Source of the DNA: Cytobacillus sp. NCCP-133 | GTDB lineage: Bacteria > Bacillota > Bacilli > Bacillales > Cytobacillaceae | Reading direction: 5' to 3' | NCBI RefSeq assembly: GCF_026011715.1 | Contig: NZ_BRVM01000006.1 | Location: 123,072 to 187,071, forward strand | Length of the DNA stretch: 64,000 nt | Shown here: in pieces, positions 7,835 to 21,433 of the stretch | Position numbering within the stretch: position 1 is the first letter of the stretch | Layout of the letters: every line of letters starts with the position of its first letter | The notes under the pieces: generated by a model | Seen by the model: only the letters and a program-made list of their open reading frames with translations | Told to the model about the DNA's origin: nothing | The model's database searches: none | Made by a program: the position numbers and the translations under genes

Positions 7835-8302
7835 TTACATTTTCTGCCTTTCCCGGAAAGCACGCTCTACTTCACGCTTGGCTTCTTTCTTCTTCAGATC
7901 CTCACGCTTGTCATATTTCTTTTTACCCTTTGCAAGGCCTAATAAAACTTTTGCATAGCCGTTTTTCAGATACATTTTTAATGGTACAAGCGAATAGCCA
8001 GCTTCTTTTGAATCACCGATCAGCTTGTTAATTTCTTTTCTATGAAGAAGCAGTTTTCTTGTCCTTAGCGGAACATGGTTATATCGGTTCCCCTGTTCAT
8101 ATGGACTGACATGCATGCCGAAAAGATAGATTTCATTGTTTTGAATTCTGGCATATGAGTCCTTCAGGTTCACCTTGCCCGCACGAATTGATTTAATTTC
8201 CGTGCCCTGGAGAACAATGCCGGCTTCGTATGTTTCTTCTATTGCATAGTCATGATAGGCTTTTTTATTTTGCGCAACCATTTTGCCAGTTCCTTTTGGC
8301 AT
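7835..8302 (-). CDS. smpB: SsrA-binding protein
   Basis: A 155-aa RNA-binding protein that holds tmRNA in the ribosomal A site during trans-translation. The OB-fold region includes the hallmark [21 protein letters not shown] near residues 28-48, and the family segment HVSPYEQGN. The lysine- and arginine-rich tail after [14 protein letters not shown] is the part that enters the mRNA channel. It starts 170 bp after rnr on the same strand and is followed by ssrA, the usual Bacillus order secG-est-rnr-smpB-ssrA. Length is standard. Confidence 0.97.
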   Translation of the reverse strand: MPKGTGKMVAQNKKAYHDYAIEETYEAGIVLQGTEIKSIRAGKVNLKDSYARIQNNEIYLFGMHVSPYEQGNRYNHVPLRTRKLLLHRKEINKLIGDSKEAGYSLVPLKMYLKNGYAKVLLGLAKGKKKYDKREDLKKKEAKREVERAFRERQKM

Positions 8303-8471
8303 GTTGAATCCCCCTTTGCTCCTCTTTCCTGTTTCTGTCTTTAACGGCAGGAAAAATGCAGCATCCGTTCTTTAGCGGTCCTTCTATTATAGCAAATTCC
8401 CAGTGCTCTCTCAACGAAAAGTCCTGTCGGAAAGGGAAAAAGAGAGCTATTTAAAGCCCTCCCTCATTCCG

Positions 8472-10796
8472 TTATCCCTTCTTTTTCTTCCGCTTTGCTT
8501 TCGGTGCATTTTCGTAGTGTTTTTTCTCTTTTTTCTTTCTTGAGCTGCCCGAACCGTTTCCTCTTCCTTGGTCAGACTTGCCTTTGCGCGGCTTTTTCTC
8601 AGTACTGCCTGTTTTGAAAACTTTCGGTGTTTCTCTAGGCTCCCGTCTGCGAGTTCCCTTCATGCCAACGATTTCAAAGTCGATGGACCGTTCTTCCTTA
8701 TTTACATGAACAACACGTACCGTAATTTCGTCCCCAATCCGGAACACATTGCCGGTACGTTCGCCAATCATAGCCATCTGGCGCTCGTCGTAACGGTAGT
8801 AGTCATCCGTCATGTAGCTAACATGGATCAGGCCTTCAATCGTGTTTGGAAGCTCGATGAACATACCAAAGTTCGTTACCGAACTGATCATACCATCGTA
8901 TTCCTGGCCAATTTTATCAGCCATATATTCCGCTTTCTTCAATTCATCTGTTTCGCGTTCCGCTTCAACTGCCCGCCGTTCCATATTGGAAGAATGCTCA
9001 GCAATATCCGGGAGAGAAGCGTTCCATTTTTCCCTTGTTGACTGATCCAGCTTGCCTTCAATCAAGTAGGTTCGGATTAATCGGTGGACAATTAAATCCG
9101 GGTAACGGCGAATCGGCGATGTGAAATGGGTGTAAAACTCTGTTGATAACCCGAAGTGGCCAAGGCTCTCTTCATAGTATTTCGCCTGCTGCATGGAGCG
9201 AAGCATGACTGTGGATATAACCATTTCTTCCGGCTTGCCCTGAACCTCTTCAATAATTTCCTGGAGAGCACGAGGGTGAACGGAATTGGCTGTTCCTTTT
9301 ACGATATAGCCGAAGTTTGTAATAAACTCAAAAAATCTTCTTAGTTTATCTTCTTTTGGATCTTCGTGGATGCGGTAAATGAACGGCACCTCCATCCAGT
9401 GGAAATGCTCCGCAACCGTTTCATTGGCAGCCAGCATGAACTCTTCGATTAAGCGCTCTGCAATCGAGCGTTCACGAAGCGCAACATCTGTCGGATTGCC
9501 TTCTTCATCCACAATGACTTTCGCTTCTTTGAAGTCGAAATCAATGGCTCCGCGATGCATTCTCTTTTTACGTAAAATAAGAGAAAGCTCCCTCATCATT
9601 TCAAACATGGGAACAAGAGATTCATACCTGCTGATACATTCCTCGTCCCGATCCTCCAAAATCTTATTCACATCTGAATAAGTCATGCGTTCAGTCGTTT
9701 TGATCACACTCTGGAATATCTCGTGATTCACAACTTCCCCATCCTGTGTGATTTCCATTTCACATGATAATGTTAGACGGTCCACTTTGGGATTCAGGGA
9801 GCAAATGCCGTTTGAAAGACGGTGCGGGATCATCGGAATCACCCGATCGACTAAATACACGCTGGTTGCGCGCTCCTCTGCTTCCCGGTCAATCGGAGAA
9901 TCTTCGCGGACATAATAGGTGACGTCGGCAATATGAACGCCTAACTTGTAATGGCCGTTATCAAGCTTTTTAACCATTATCGCATCATCAAGGTCCTTTG
10001 CATCTGCACCGTCAATCGTAACGATCACTTCATTTCTTAAGTCACGGCGGTTTTCTAGTTCGCTTGGTTCAATCGTATCCGGTGTCTCTTCGGCCTGTTT
10101 AAGCACCTCTTCCGGAAATTCCAGCGGAAGCCCATGCTTGTGAATAACAGACAGGATATCCACACCCGGATCATTTTTATGGCCAAGGATGTCGATAACT
10201 TCTCCTTCTGCACTCTTTCTGCCTTCTGGATAAGTTGTTAATTTGACGACTACCTTATGTCCTTCCACAGCACCCTTTGATGCTGACTTGGGGATAAAAA
10301 TATCGCTTGCAAACTTTTTATCATCCGGAATCACAAAACCAAAATGCTTGCTTTCCGTATAGGTTCCGACTATCTGTGTTACTCCGCGCTCCAAAATACG
10401 GACAATTGTCCCTTCCCGCCTCTGTCCAGAGCTCTCTGTTGTAACACGTGCAAGTACGATATCACCGTTTAAGGCATTATTGGTTTCATTCGGCGGGATA
10501 AAAATATCATCCATCCCCTGCTCTTCCGGAATCACAAAGGCAAATCCCTTCGCATGCCCGGAAAGCTTGCCGCGGATAAGGTTCATTTTTTCAGGCAAGC
10601 CATAGCGGTTGCTCCTCGTTCTGACGACAAGACCCTTTTCCTCCATCACAACAAGCGCCTTAACGAAATCCTTGAAGCCGGTTGAATCCTCAATTCCGAA
10701 CGCAGCTTCAAGCTCCTGCACAGTCAATGGCTTATAAGCCTCGTCTTTCATATAATGAAGCAGCTTGTCGATCAGCTGTTGAATATTATTTTCCAT
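8472..10796 (-). CDS. rnr: Ribonuclease R
   Basis: Processive 3'-to-5' exoribonuclease (774 aa) that degrades structured RNA and helps clear mRNAs released by tmRNA. Domains in order: N-terminal winged helix (about 1-70), two cold-shock OB domains (about 75-220), the RNB catalytic domain (about 250-585, with the acidic site in [14 protein letters not shown]), an S1 domain (about 625-710) and a long lysine-rich tail ending KAKRKKKKG. Length is normal for Bacillus. The start ATG follows a strong ribosome binding site (AGGAGGG) and lies 36 bp after the esterase stop. Operon with smpB supports a role in rescue-linked decay. Confidence 0.97.
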   Translation of the reverse strand: MENNIQQLIDKLLHYMKDEAYKPLTVQELEAAFGIEDSTGFKDFVKALVVMEEKGLVVRTRSNRYGLPEKMNLIRGKLSGHAKGFAFVIPEEQGMDDIFIPPNETNNALNGDIVLARVTTESSGQRREGTIVRILERGVTQIVGTYTESKHFGFVIPDDKKFASDIFIPKSASKGAVEGHKVVVKLTTYPEGRKSAEGEVIDILGHKNDPGVDILSVIHKHGLPLEFPEEVLKQAEETPDTIEPSELENRRDLRNEVIVTIDGADAKDLDDAIMVKKLDNGHYKLGVHIADVTYYVREDSPIDREAEERATSVYLVDRVIPMIPHRLSNGICSLNPKVDRLTLSCEMEITQDGEVVNHEIFQSVIKTTERMTYSDVNKILEDRDEECISRYESLVPMFEMMRELSLILRKKRMHRGAIDFDFKEAKVIVDEEGNPTDVALRERSIAERLIEEFMLAANETVAEHFHWMEVPFIYRIHEDPKEDKLRRFFEFITNFGYIVKGTANSVHPRALQEIIEEVQGKPEEMVISTVMLRSMQQAKYYEESLGHFGLSTEFYTHFTSPIRRYPDLIVHRLIRTYLIEGKLDQSTREKWNASLPDIAEHSSNMERRAVEAERETDELKKAEYMADKIGQEYDGMISSVTNFGMFIELPNTIEGLIHVSYMTDDYYRYDERQMAMIGERTGNVFRIGDEITVRVVHVNKEERSIDFEIVGMKGTRRREPRETPKVFKTGSTEKKPRKGKSDQGRGNGSGSSRKKKEKKHYENAPKAKRKKKKG

Positions 10797-10832
10797 TTCA
10801 TTTATCCCTCCTTAGGAGAATGTGTCTTTCTT

Positions 10833-11579
10833 TTATTCTTCCCAATCAAGCTTTTCTAAAAACGCATAAACATCTTCGTGCAGCTGGTCCCGCTCTTTAT
10901 CCAGCGTAATGACATGCCCGGACTCTTCATACCACTTCAGCTGCTTTAAATCATCTTCGACTTCCTTAAAGATAATATTAGCGCTGTCTGTGTTGATCAT
11001 ATGGTCATGGCGTGCCTGGACGACAAATGTTGGGGAGTAGATCATATCGACATGGTAGCGGACATCCGCTATAAGCTCCTGAAGGGCTTTCAGCGTTTGC
11101 ATCGGCGTTTTTTGGAATTCTTCCATTTCCCGCTCAATTTGCTCTTCGGATTTCCCTTCCAGTCTTTTATATTCTCTTGCATAGTTCAGAATCCCTTTAT
11201 ACATGATCTCTTCGCTTTTTATGTACATAGGTGCGCACATTGGGACAATCCCCTTTACAGGTACAGTGTAACCCAATTTAAGGGAAAATACGCCGCCAAG
11301 GGAAAGACCTGCAACAGCTATCTCCTTATGACCTCTATTTTTCAGGAACTCATACCCCTCCATAACATCCTTCCACCAGTCTTCTGGGCCAGTGTGGACA
11401 AGCTCTTCCGGCGGAACTCCATGGCCTTTATATTGCGGAGCATGGCAAGTATAGCCCTTTGTCTCAAGGAACCTTGCCATCATCCTCACATCTGCCGTAT
11501 TTCCTGTAAAGCCATGCAGCAGCAGGACGGCTCGTTTTCCATCTCCAAACGTGAATGGTTTTGGTGCAACAACTCTCAT
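10833..11579 (-). CDS. est: Carboxylesterase, Est30 type
   Basis: A 248-aa cytosolic alpha/beta hydrolase that cleaves short-chain esters; orthologue of Geobacillus Est30 and B. subtilis YvaK. The nucleophile elbow is GLSLGG (Ser94), the oxyanion strand is [10 protein letters not shown], the acid is in the [11 protein letters not shown] segment and the catalytic histidine is in [10 protein letters not shown]. There is no signal peptide. It sits between secG and rnr as in other Bacillus. The natural substrate is not known. A 16-bp palindrome lies 43 bp upstream of the start. Confidence 0.93.
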   Translation of the reverse strand: MRVVAPKPFTFGDGKRAVLLLHGFTGNTADVRMMARFLETKGYTCHAPQYKGHGVPPEELVHTGPEDWWKDVMEGYEFLKNRGHKEIAVAGLSLGGVFSLKLGYTVPVKGIVPMCAPMYIKSEEIMYKGILNYAREYKRLEGKSEEQIEREMEEFQKTPMQTLKALQELIADVRYHVDMIYSPTFVVQARHDHMINTDSANIIFKEVEDDLKQLKWYEESGHVITLDKERDQLHEDVYAFLEKLDWEE

Positions 11580-11621
11580 ATTTAAAACTCCTTTTACCTT
11601 TATGATTCCTACTAATTATTT

Positions 11622-11637
11622 AATCAAACGTTTGATT
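11622..11637. promoter_or_regulatory. Palindrome AATCAAACGTTTGATT, copy 1
   Basis: A perfect 16-bp palindrome in the gap between the esterase start and secG. Longer versions occur at 42752, 60934 and 60965. The shape fits an operator for a dimeric helix-turn-helix repressor, but the protein is unknown. The rest of the gap (11580-11939) holds one short interspersed repeat, the secG terminator and no gene that I can support. Confidence 0.5.
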
Positions 11638-11831
11638 GAATCTGCATTCCTTATTTTTAGCAAACAAAGGGGCAACAATCCACTAATAAGCTTTGGGAAG
11701 CTGGTTATTGAAGCGAGTATAGCGGGACTCCAGCCAGTAATTGTATATTAGACAGGCCCGGCATGCGTTTTGTACGTCCGAGGAGGGTCAGTTCCCTTAA
11801 AACTGCCTTCTGTGAACTCGTTACAAAATAA

Positions 11832-11898
11832 GAAAAGCGCAAGCGCCTGGAGCTGGACAGTTCTCAAAGTTCAAAAGGATATAAATTCTGATATTATA
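11832..11898. repeat. Short interspersed repeat S, copy 1
   Basis: Begins GAAAAGCGCAAGCGCCTGG, continues AGCTGGACAG and ends with AAGTTCAAAAGGATATAAAT then TCTGATATTAT. Copies 2 and 3 lie at 54015-54081 and 55728-55787. The 3' end abuts the A/T tract of the secG terminator. Confidence 0.85.
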
Positions 11899-11901
11899 AG
11901 A

Positions 11902-11929
11902 AAAGCCTGACCTTATGAAAGGCCAGGCG
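11902..11929 (-). terminator. secG terminator
   Basis: GCCTGGCCTT paired with AAGGTCAGGC, followed by TTTTCTTAT on the minus strand, 11 bp after the secG stop. Confidence 0.85.
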
Positions 11930-11939
11930 CTGCGATCAT

Positions 11940-12173
11940 CTATACTGCAAAATAAGATACTAGAACTGTAAGGACAAAGAATAAAACGGATAGAACAATC
12001 GTAATGCGATGAAGAACTAAGTCAAGCCCGCGCGCTTTTTGCTTTCCGAAAAGCTGCTCAGCTCCCCCGGAAATCGCACCGGAAAGACCTGCGCTTTTAC
12101 CAGATTGAAGGAGTACAACCACGATAAGTGCAATTGAAACAATCACTAAAAGAGTAATTAATAATGTATGCAT
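11940..12173 (-). CDS. secG: Preprotein translocase subunit SecG
   Basis: A 77-aa membrane protein, the small subunit of the SecYEG export channel. Two membrane helices (about residues 3-22 and 52-74) flank a polar loop with the family motif [21 protein letters not shown]. The longer reading frame could start upstream, but the ATG at 12171-12173 has the strong site GGAGGTGG at proper spacing and gives the standard length. It is first in the order secG-est-rnr-smpB-ssrA, with its own terminator. Confidence 0.96.
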   Translation of the reverse strand: MHTLLITLLVIVSIALIVVVLLQSGKSAGLSGAISGGAEQLFGKQKARGLDLVLHRITIVLSVLFFVLTVLVSYFAV

Positions 12174-12321
12174 GAAGCCACCTCCTAAAAAACGTACAAT
12201 CACATTATTCTTAATTTATCACATATTAGCGGTATAAACAATAAGATTTTAGAAGCCTCTGGCTGCTGGAAGGATTTTTAAAGCTGTGGCGAGAATTAAT
12301 TTTGTGAAAGGAATGATGCCT

Positions 12322-13311
12322 GTGATATTAAAAAAACGAAAGTCATCTGATTTTATACAAAGTATGGAGGTGCTGTTAAGAAGACTGCCAGGAACTCATT
12401 CGAAAAAGACGTTGATTGAAAATGATTTGGCCAAGAGAAAGGCGGGTTTTCGCGGTGAAGAAGCAGTGGATTATTTTATAAAGGATTCAAAGGAGATCAC
12501 GATTGTTCATGATATTCGTCTCTCCAATGGAGCTGAATTCTTTCAAATTGATACAATGCTCATCTCTTCAAATTTTATCCTCATTCTCGAAATAAAAAAT
12601 ATTTCGGGCACCATCTATTTTGACCCCACCTTTAATCAGCTGATCCAAACTAGACAGGAAAATGAAAGAGGGTTTCTTGATCCACTGATACAAGCTAAGA
12701 GGCAGCAAAGAGAGTTAATTAAATGGCTTCATGCTGTGAAAATCAGTATTCCAGTAGAGTATTTAATCGTTATCAGCAATCCTTCAACGGTAATTAAGAC
12801 CGCCTCCTATCATAGAGAAGCTTTAAATAAGGTGCTGCATGCGAGCCATTTAATAGAAAGAATAGAAAGATTAAAGGAGAAATATCCTGAAGAAACATTA
12901 AGTCACAAAGAAATCCGAAAGTTAAGCAAGACCATTGTAAATAAGCATATTCCCGCGAATTACAATGTTCTAAAATACTATGATATTCATGAGAAAGAGA
13001 TTATTACCGGAATACCATGTCCTGCCTGCAGCAGGTTACCTATGAAACGAGTGCGGGGCACCTGGAAATGTGTTTCATGCAGTACTACAGATAAAAAAGC
13101 ACATGTAAGAGCCCTCCAAGATTACCTCCATTTAATTAGTTCCTCTATTACGAATCACCAATTTCGGGAATTTACTCATTTACCTTCTTCAAATATTGCA
13201 AAAAAGCTGCTGACTGGAATGGAACTTCCCTGTTCAGGTTTATTTAAAGATCGAACTTATCATTTATCCGCCGATTTTTTTGAGAAATATAATTTTACCG
13301 GCCAAAAATGA
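12322..13311 (+). CDS. NERD-domain protein with zinc ribbon, copy 2 of 3
   Basis: A 329-aa cytosolic NERD protein, a diverged paralogue of copies 1 and 3. The NERD core shows GEE at 45-47, FQID with Asp77, LILEIK with Glu90 and Lys92, and the later Gln124. The zinc ribbon is Cys233, 236, 250 and 253, with the shared LPMKR between the pairs. The C-terminal domain contains NHQFREFTHLPSSNIAKKLL then FKDRTYHLS. A GTG start at 12322 aligns with the starts of the paralogues and has AAAGGA upstream; an in-frame GTG at 12286 has no ribosome binding site. The last codons (TGQK) are part of the first unit of array B. It is inserted between secG and eno. Confidence 0.85.
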   Translation: MILKKRKSSDFIQSMEVLLRRLPGTHSKKTLIENDLAKRKAGFRGEEAVDYFIKDSKEITIVHDIRLSNGAEFFQIDTMLISSNFILILEIKNISGTIYFDPTFNQLIQTRQENERGFLDPLIQAKRQQRELIKWLHAVKISIPVEYLIVISNPSTVIKTASYHREALNKVLHASHLIERIERLKEKYPEETLSHKEIRKLSKTIVNKHIPANYNVLKYYDIHEKEIITGIPCPACSRLPMKRVRGTWKCVSCSTTDKKAHVRALQDYLHLISSSITNHQFREFTHLPSSNIAKKLLTGMELPCSGLFKDRTYHLSADFFEKYNFTGQK

Positions 13312-13388
13312 ATATTTACCGGCCATTTTTCCAAATTTACCGGCCAAAGTCAGATAAATACCGGCCAAAATGCCCCATTTTCCGGCCA
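13293..13388. repeat. Array B: five units at exact 21-bp period beside NERD copy 2
   Basis: CCGGCCA begins at 13298, 13319, 13340, 13361 and 13382, exactly 21 bp apart. Units have TTTACCGGCCAAA or close variants (TTTACCGGCCATT, AATACCGGCCAAA, TTTTCCGGCCAAG). The first unit overlaps the last codons and stop of the NERD gene. Confidence 0.9.
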
Positions 13389-13444
13389 AGTCAGAACTTT
13401 AGTTGGCGGACAACATCTAGATAAGCAGCATAATAAAAAAATAA

Positions 13445-13466
13445 AGCCGCCCCACCCGGGACGGCT
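13445..13466 (-). terminator. eno terminator
   Basis: Strong GC hairpin (AGCCGTCCC with GGGGCGGCT) and an A/T-rich tract with a T-run on the minus strand, 13 bp after the eno stop. It ends the glycolytic unit. Confidence 0.9.
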
Positions 13467-13478
13467 GCTCCAGCAATC

Positions 13479-14792
<1,314 letters not shown>

Positions 14793-14830
14793 CTATCAAA
14801 AATTGTCCTAGTCTAACATTTTGGTACCGA

Positions 14831-17165
<2,335 letters not shown>

Positions 17166-17187
17166 TTAGGACCCCTGCCATAAAATC

Positions 17188-18372
17188 TTATTTATCGTTT
17201 AAAGCTACAACTCCAGGAAGAGCTTTTCCTTCTATAAACTCAAGGGAAGCGCCGCCTCCTGTTGAGATATGGCTCATGCGGTCAGCCAGGTGGAACTTTT
17301 CAACCGCAGCTGCTGAATCGCCGCCGCCAATGACTGAATATGTATCGTTCGCTTCTGCTAGAGCCTCAGCCACTGCTCTTGTTCCGCCTGCGAATTTTTC
17401 ATATTCAAAAACCCCCATTGGGCCGTTCCAGATAACTAGCTTCGAATTTTGGATGACATCACTATAGATTTCAGCCGTCTTAGGACCAATATCCAGCGCT
17501 TCCCAATCAGCTGGGATCTCTTCGATTGCTACTTTTTTTGTATTTGCATCCCGAGAGAATTCATCTGCAATGACAGCATCAACAGGCATGTAGAAGTTTA
17601 CGCCTTTTTCTTTTGCTTTTTCCATAAATGATTTTGCCAGGTCAATTTTATCTTCTTCTAATAGGGATTTACCTACTTCATGGCCCTGTGCTTTTACGAA
17701 TGTGTAAGCAAGTCCCCCGCCAATGATCAGGTTGTCTACCTTTTCAAGAAGGTTTTCAATTACGCCAATCTTATCTTTAACCTTTGCACCGCCGATTATG
17801 GCTGTAAAAGGACGATCCGGATTTGAAAGAGCCTTGCCAAGGATATCCAGCTCTTTTTCCATTAATAGGCCTGATACCGCAGGCAAATGGTGTGCAATTC
17901 CTTCAGTTGAAGCATGGGCACGGTGTGCAGCTCCAAATGCATCGTTTACATATACGTCAGCCAGTTCAGCAAATGCCTTGGCTAGTTCAGTATCATTCTT
18001 CTCCTCACCAGGATAAAAACGCACATTTTCCAGAAGAAGGATTTCGCCTTCACCTAGTGTCTCAACCATCGCTTTTACTGAATCGCCGTATGCTTCATCC
18101 GCTTTCTTCACTTCTTTGCCAAGAATTTCAGATAAACGGGTTGCTACAGGTGTTAAGCGCAATTCTTCAACGACTGAGCCTTTTGGACGTCCCAAATGGC
18201 TGGCTAAAATCACTTTAGCCCCCTGGTTCGTCAAATACTCAATTGTTGGAATAGCTGCACGGATACGAGTTTCGTCTGATACCTGCCCATCTTTCATAGG
18301 TACGTTAAAATCAACGCGGCAGAAAACTCGCTTGCCTTTTAACTCCACATCTTTTACGCTTTTTTTGTTCAT
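17188..18372 (-). CDS. pgk: Phosphoglycerate kinase
   Basis: Transfers phosphate from 1,3-bisphosphoglycerate to ADP, the first ATP-yielding step of glycolysis. 394 aa, standard. The N-domain has [10 protein letters not shown], the ASHLGRPKG loop and [12 protein letters not shown]; the C-domain has the ADP-binding WNGPMGVFE and [12 protein letters not shown]. The ribosome binding site is AAGGAGGT. In B. subtilis pgk follows gapA closely; here 584 bp of terminator and repeat sequence separate them, so pgk-tpiA-gpmI-eno is probably its own transcription unit. Confidence 0.99.
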   Translation of the reverse strand: MNKKSVKDVELKGKRVFCRVDFNVPMKDGQVSDETRIRAAIPTIEYLTNQGAKVILASHLGRPKGSVVEELRLTPVATRLSEILGKEVKKADEAYGDSVKAMVETLGEGEILLLENVRFYPGEEKNDTELAKAFAELADVYVNDAFGAAHRAHASTEGIAHHLPAVSGLLMEKELDILGKALSNPDRPFTAIIGGAKVKDKIGVIENLLEKVDNLIIGGGLAYTFVKAQGHEVGKSLLEEDKIDLAKSFMEKAKEKGVNFYMPVDAVIADEFSRDANTKKVAIEEIPADWEALDIGPKTAEIYSDVIQNSKLVIWNGPMGVFEYEKFAGGTRAVAEALAEANDTYSVIGGGDSAAAVEKFHLADRMSHISTGGGASLEFIEGKALPGVVALNDK

Positions 18373-18393
18373 AGCAAAAGGACCTCCTTATCA

Positions 18394-18570
18394 GAAAAGC
18401 GCAGAGCGCCCGCTTATGAGGTAAGCAGACTAAAACCGCCACGTCCTGTGGCAGCGTATGCATGACCCGCATCCATGCGCCTCAAGCTTAAGACAAGCGC
18501 TGGCGAAGGCGTTTTTTGCCTTCAGAAGCGTTGGCTTAAGATCTGGAGCCGATGGCGCTCGGAGCTAGAC
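18394..18570. repeat. Long interspersed repeat L, copy 1
   Basis: Starts GAAAAGCGCAGAGCGCCC and ends GGAGCTAGAC. It contains a nested hairpin (GCAGAC ... GCCACGTCCTGTGGC) at 18424-18460 and a second long hairpin built on AAGCTTAAGACAAGCGCT and AGCGTTGGCTTAAG. Copies 2 and 3 are at 23354-23610 and 63550-63916. It lies between gapA and pgk, in a 584-bp gap with no gene. Confidence 0.8.
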
Positions 18571-18676
18571 ATCGATCTAAGCAGTAATGCATCACTTAGA
18601 AGAACGCAGCGCCTTGACCAAAGCGGAACCGCAAAGCAGTTTTCCAACTAATTTTTTTTACTTTTTGCTTTAAAAC

Positions 18677-18711
18677 AAAAGGGAGAGGGAATGTTTCCCT
18701 GCTCCCCTTTT
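18677..18711 (-). terminator. Terminator of the cggR-gapA unit
   Basis: AAAAGGGGAGCAGGG paired with CCCTCTCCCTTTT, followed by a T-rich tract on the minus strand. It separates gapA from pgk. Confidence 0.8.
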
Positions 18712-18839
18712 ACCCTTATCCATTATAGACGTTCGCGATTTTAATATCCAACAAGATGCGGCCATTTTTCAAAAGATAAACTGATCTTGTGAATATTTCG
18801 CAAATCTAATTTATTTGGTAAAGAAATGACTATTGCCGC

Positions 18840-18956
18840 GATTAACGGGCAGTAGCACCTGGAGTAAAACGAGGAGTTAACTGCCTGTAAATGCCCGGTA
18901 AGTTCAACTAGCCATCAAAGGGGGACGAACTAATTCCCCATTAATGGAAGTTTCCT
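18840..18956. repeat. Stop-codon-linked repeat R2, copy a
   Basis: Begins GATTAACGGGCAGTA, has GTTCAACTAGCCATCA in the middle and ends ATGGAAGTTTCCTTTA at the gapA stop codon. Read from gapA, the gene end is TAAAGGAAACTTCCAT. The same junction follows hisG (37164-37303) and nagR (50594-50630). Confidence 0.75.
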
Positions 18957-20009
<1,053 letters not shown>

Positions 20010-21032
20010 TTACCCTTTTAACAACTGTTTTGCGGCACCTTCGTCTGTTACCAGAATAGTTGATGACGGTGCACGGTTCATGAACGCTGCGATGGCTTTT
20101 GCCTTTGAGGCGCCGCCTGCAACAGCAATGACATGTTCAATATGGGATAAGTCATCCAGCTGAAGGCCGATGGTTTGAACCTTATGTACAACCTCGCCGC
20201 CTTCGTTAAAGTAATAGCCAAATGCTTCGCCCACTGCTTCTGCGTGTTTTATTTTTTCCAAATCTTCTTCGCTTGTTTTACGGCGTTCCGCCATTGTTAT
20301 AGCTTCTCCAATCCCATGTAAAACCATGCTTGCAGATTTGATTTGGGTGATGACTTCTTTGATGTTTGGTTCTTTGATGATGCTATCGTACATTTCCTTG
20401 CTCACTTGGTCTGGAACATAAAGAACCCTGTGAGTGGAATCTGTATGATCGGCCATTTTTGCGCATATGGTATTGGCCTGGTTCTTTACTTCTTCGCCAA
20501 TTCCGCCTCTCGCAGGGACAAATAGCCAATCCCGGTCAGCATGGTCTGGAGTCAGCATTTCTGCGACGGCAGCCATGGTGGAACCGCCAGTAACTGCGAT
20601 GATATTTTTTCCTTGAAGCCTGGATTTCATACACAAAGCGGTAGATCTTCCAAGCTCCTGCTTTACCCACGGAGACTCATCGCTGTTGCCGGAAACAATG
20701 ATTGCCTGGCGGATGCCAAGTTTTTTAGATAAGGCTTGTTCCATTAAGGCTATACCCGTTATCTCCCTCATTATTCCTTCGAGGCTCTCTAGCAATTCTT
20801 TCCCATCAGCAGTAAGGCTCATCCCTGTACTGGATATGCGAATCAGATTTTGACCTTTCAAAAATTCAACTTCGCTTCTCAATACTCTTTCCGTCAGGCC
20901 TAAACTTACTGCGAGGCTTCTTCTTCCAACCGGCTCCATCATCCCTATGTAATGAAGGGTATGATATCGCTTTTGCATAACCTCAAGCAGATCGGGTAAT
21001 AATCTTTTTTGTATATCAATTAGTGAGTACAT
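20010..21032 (-). CDS. cggR: Central glycolytic genes regulator CggR
   Basis: SorC/DeoR-type repressor of the gapA unit; fructose 1,6-bisphosphate relieves repression. 340 aa: an N-terminal helix-turn-helix (GRRSLAVSLGLTERVLRSEVEFL, about residues 36-58) and a sugar-phosphate-binding domain with GGSTMAAVAEM and GIGEAITMAERR. The autoregulatory operator (21057-21092) lies 24 bp before its start. Order cggR-gapA is as in B. subtilis. Confidence 0.97.
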   Translation of the reverse strand: MYSLIDIQKRLLPDLLEVMQKRYHTLHYIGMMEPVGRRSLAVSLGLTERVLRSEVEFLKGQNLIRISSTGMSLTADGKELLESLEGIMREITGIALMEQALSKKLGIRQAIIVSGNSDESPWVKQELGRSTALCMKSRLQGKNIIAVTGGSTMAAVAEMLTPDHADRDWLFVPARGGIGEEVKNQANTICAKMADHTDSTHRVLYVPDQVSKEMYDSIIKEPNIKEVITQIKSASMVLHGIGEAITMAERRKTSEEDLEKIKHAEAVGEAFGYYFNEGGEVVHKVQTIGLQLDDLSHIEHVIAVAGGASKAKAIAAFMNRAPSSTILVTDEGAAKQLLKG

Positions 21033-21056
21033 CGGATGGCTCCTTCATCATAAGTG

Positions 21057-21092
21057 GTCATTTTTTGTCCCACATAGACATATTATGTCCCG
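21057..21092 (-). promoter_or_regulatory. CggR operator
   Basis: On the minus strand the pattern is CGGGAC-N6-TGTC-N4-TGGGAC-N6-TGAC, which matches the two tandem half-sites of the known CggR operator with one changed base in each element of the second half. It lies between the upstream terminator and the cggR start. Confidence 0.9.
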
Positions 21093-21100
21093 CTTACCGT

Positions 21101-21146
21101 AAAAAAAATCACCCTTGCTTCAAAATCAATTTTAACAGGAGTGATT
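21101..21146 (-). terminator. Terminator after the glutaredoxin-like gene
   Basis: AATCACTCCTG paired with CAAGGGTGATT, followed by an 8-T run on the minus strand. It separates rpoN and the glutaredoxin-like gene from cggR. Confidence 0.8.
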
Positions 21147-21167
21147 GGTGAATTCAACTGAAAAACC

Positions 21168-21416
21168 TCATTTTTTTTCTGTAAGCGCTTCAGCTATTAT
21201 AGTTGAATCAATATGCCCAAATTGCACTTCTTTCCCGTCAATTTCAACGACCGGGATCATTAAGCCGTACTTCTCCGTCAGCTCATCAGTCTCATCAATA
21301 TCTCGTTCAACCAGGGTGAAGCCGTGTTCCTTCTTCACTTCCATCAGAACATCTTTTGCTTTATCGCACAACGGGCACCTGCTTCGCGTATAAAACACTA
21401 ACTCTGGCAGTTTCAA
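21168..21416 (-). CDS. Glutaredoxin-like thioredoxin-fold protein
   Basis: An 82-aa thioredoxin-fold protein. The redox motif is CPLC in VFYTRSRCPLCDKAKDVL, and the fold's cis-proline segment is MIPVVEIDGKEV. It fits the glutaredoxin-like DUF836 group, a likely thiol-disulfide oxidoreductase; the partner is unknown. The reading frame overlaps the rpoN stop codon, but the TTG at 21414-21416 has AAAGGAGA at correct spacing, so I chose it. It is translationally linked to rpoN and ends at a terminator before cggR. Confidence 0.8.
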   Translation of the reverse strand: MKLPELVFYTRSRCPLCDKAKDVLMEVKKEHGFTLVERDIDETDELTEKYGLMIPVVEIDGKEVQFGHIDSTIIAEALTEKK

Positions 21417-21433
21417 ATAGCAAATCTCCTTTA

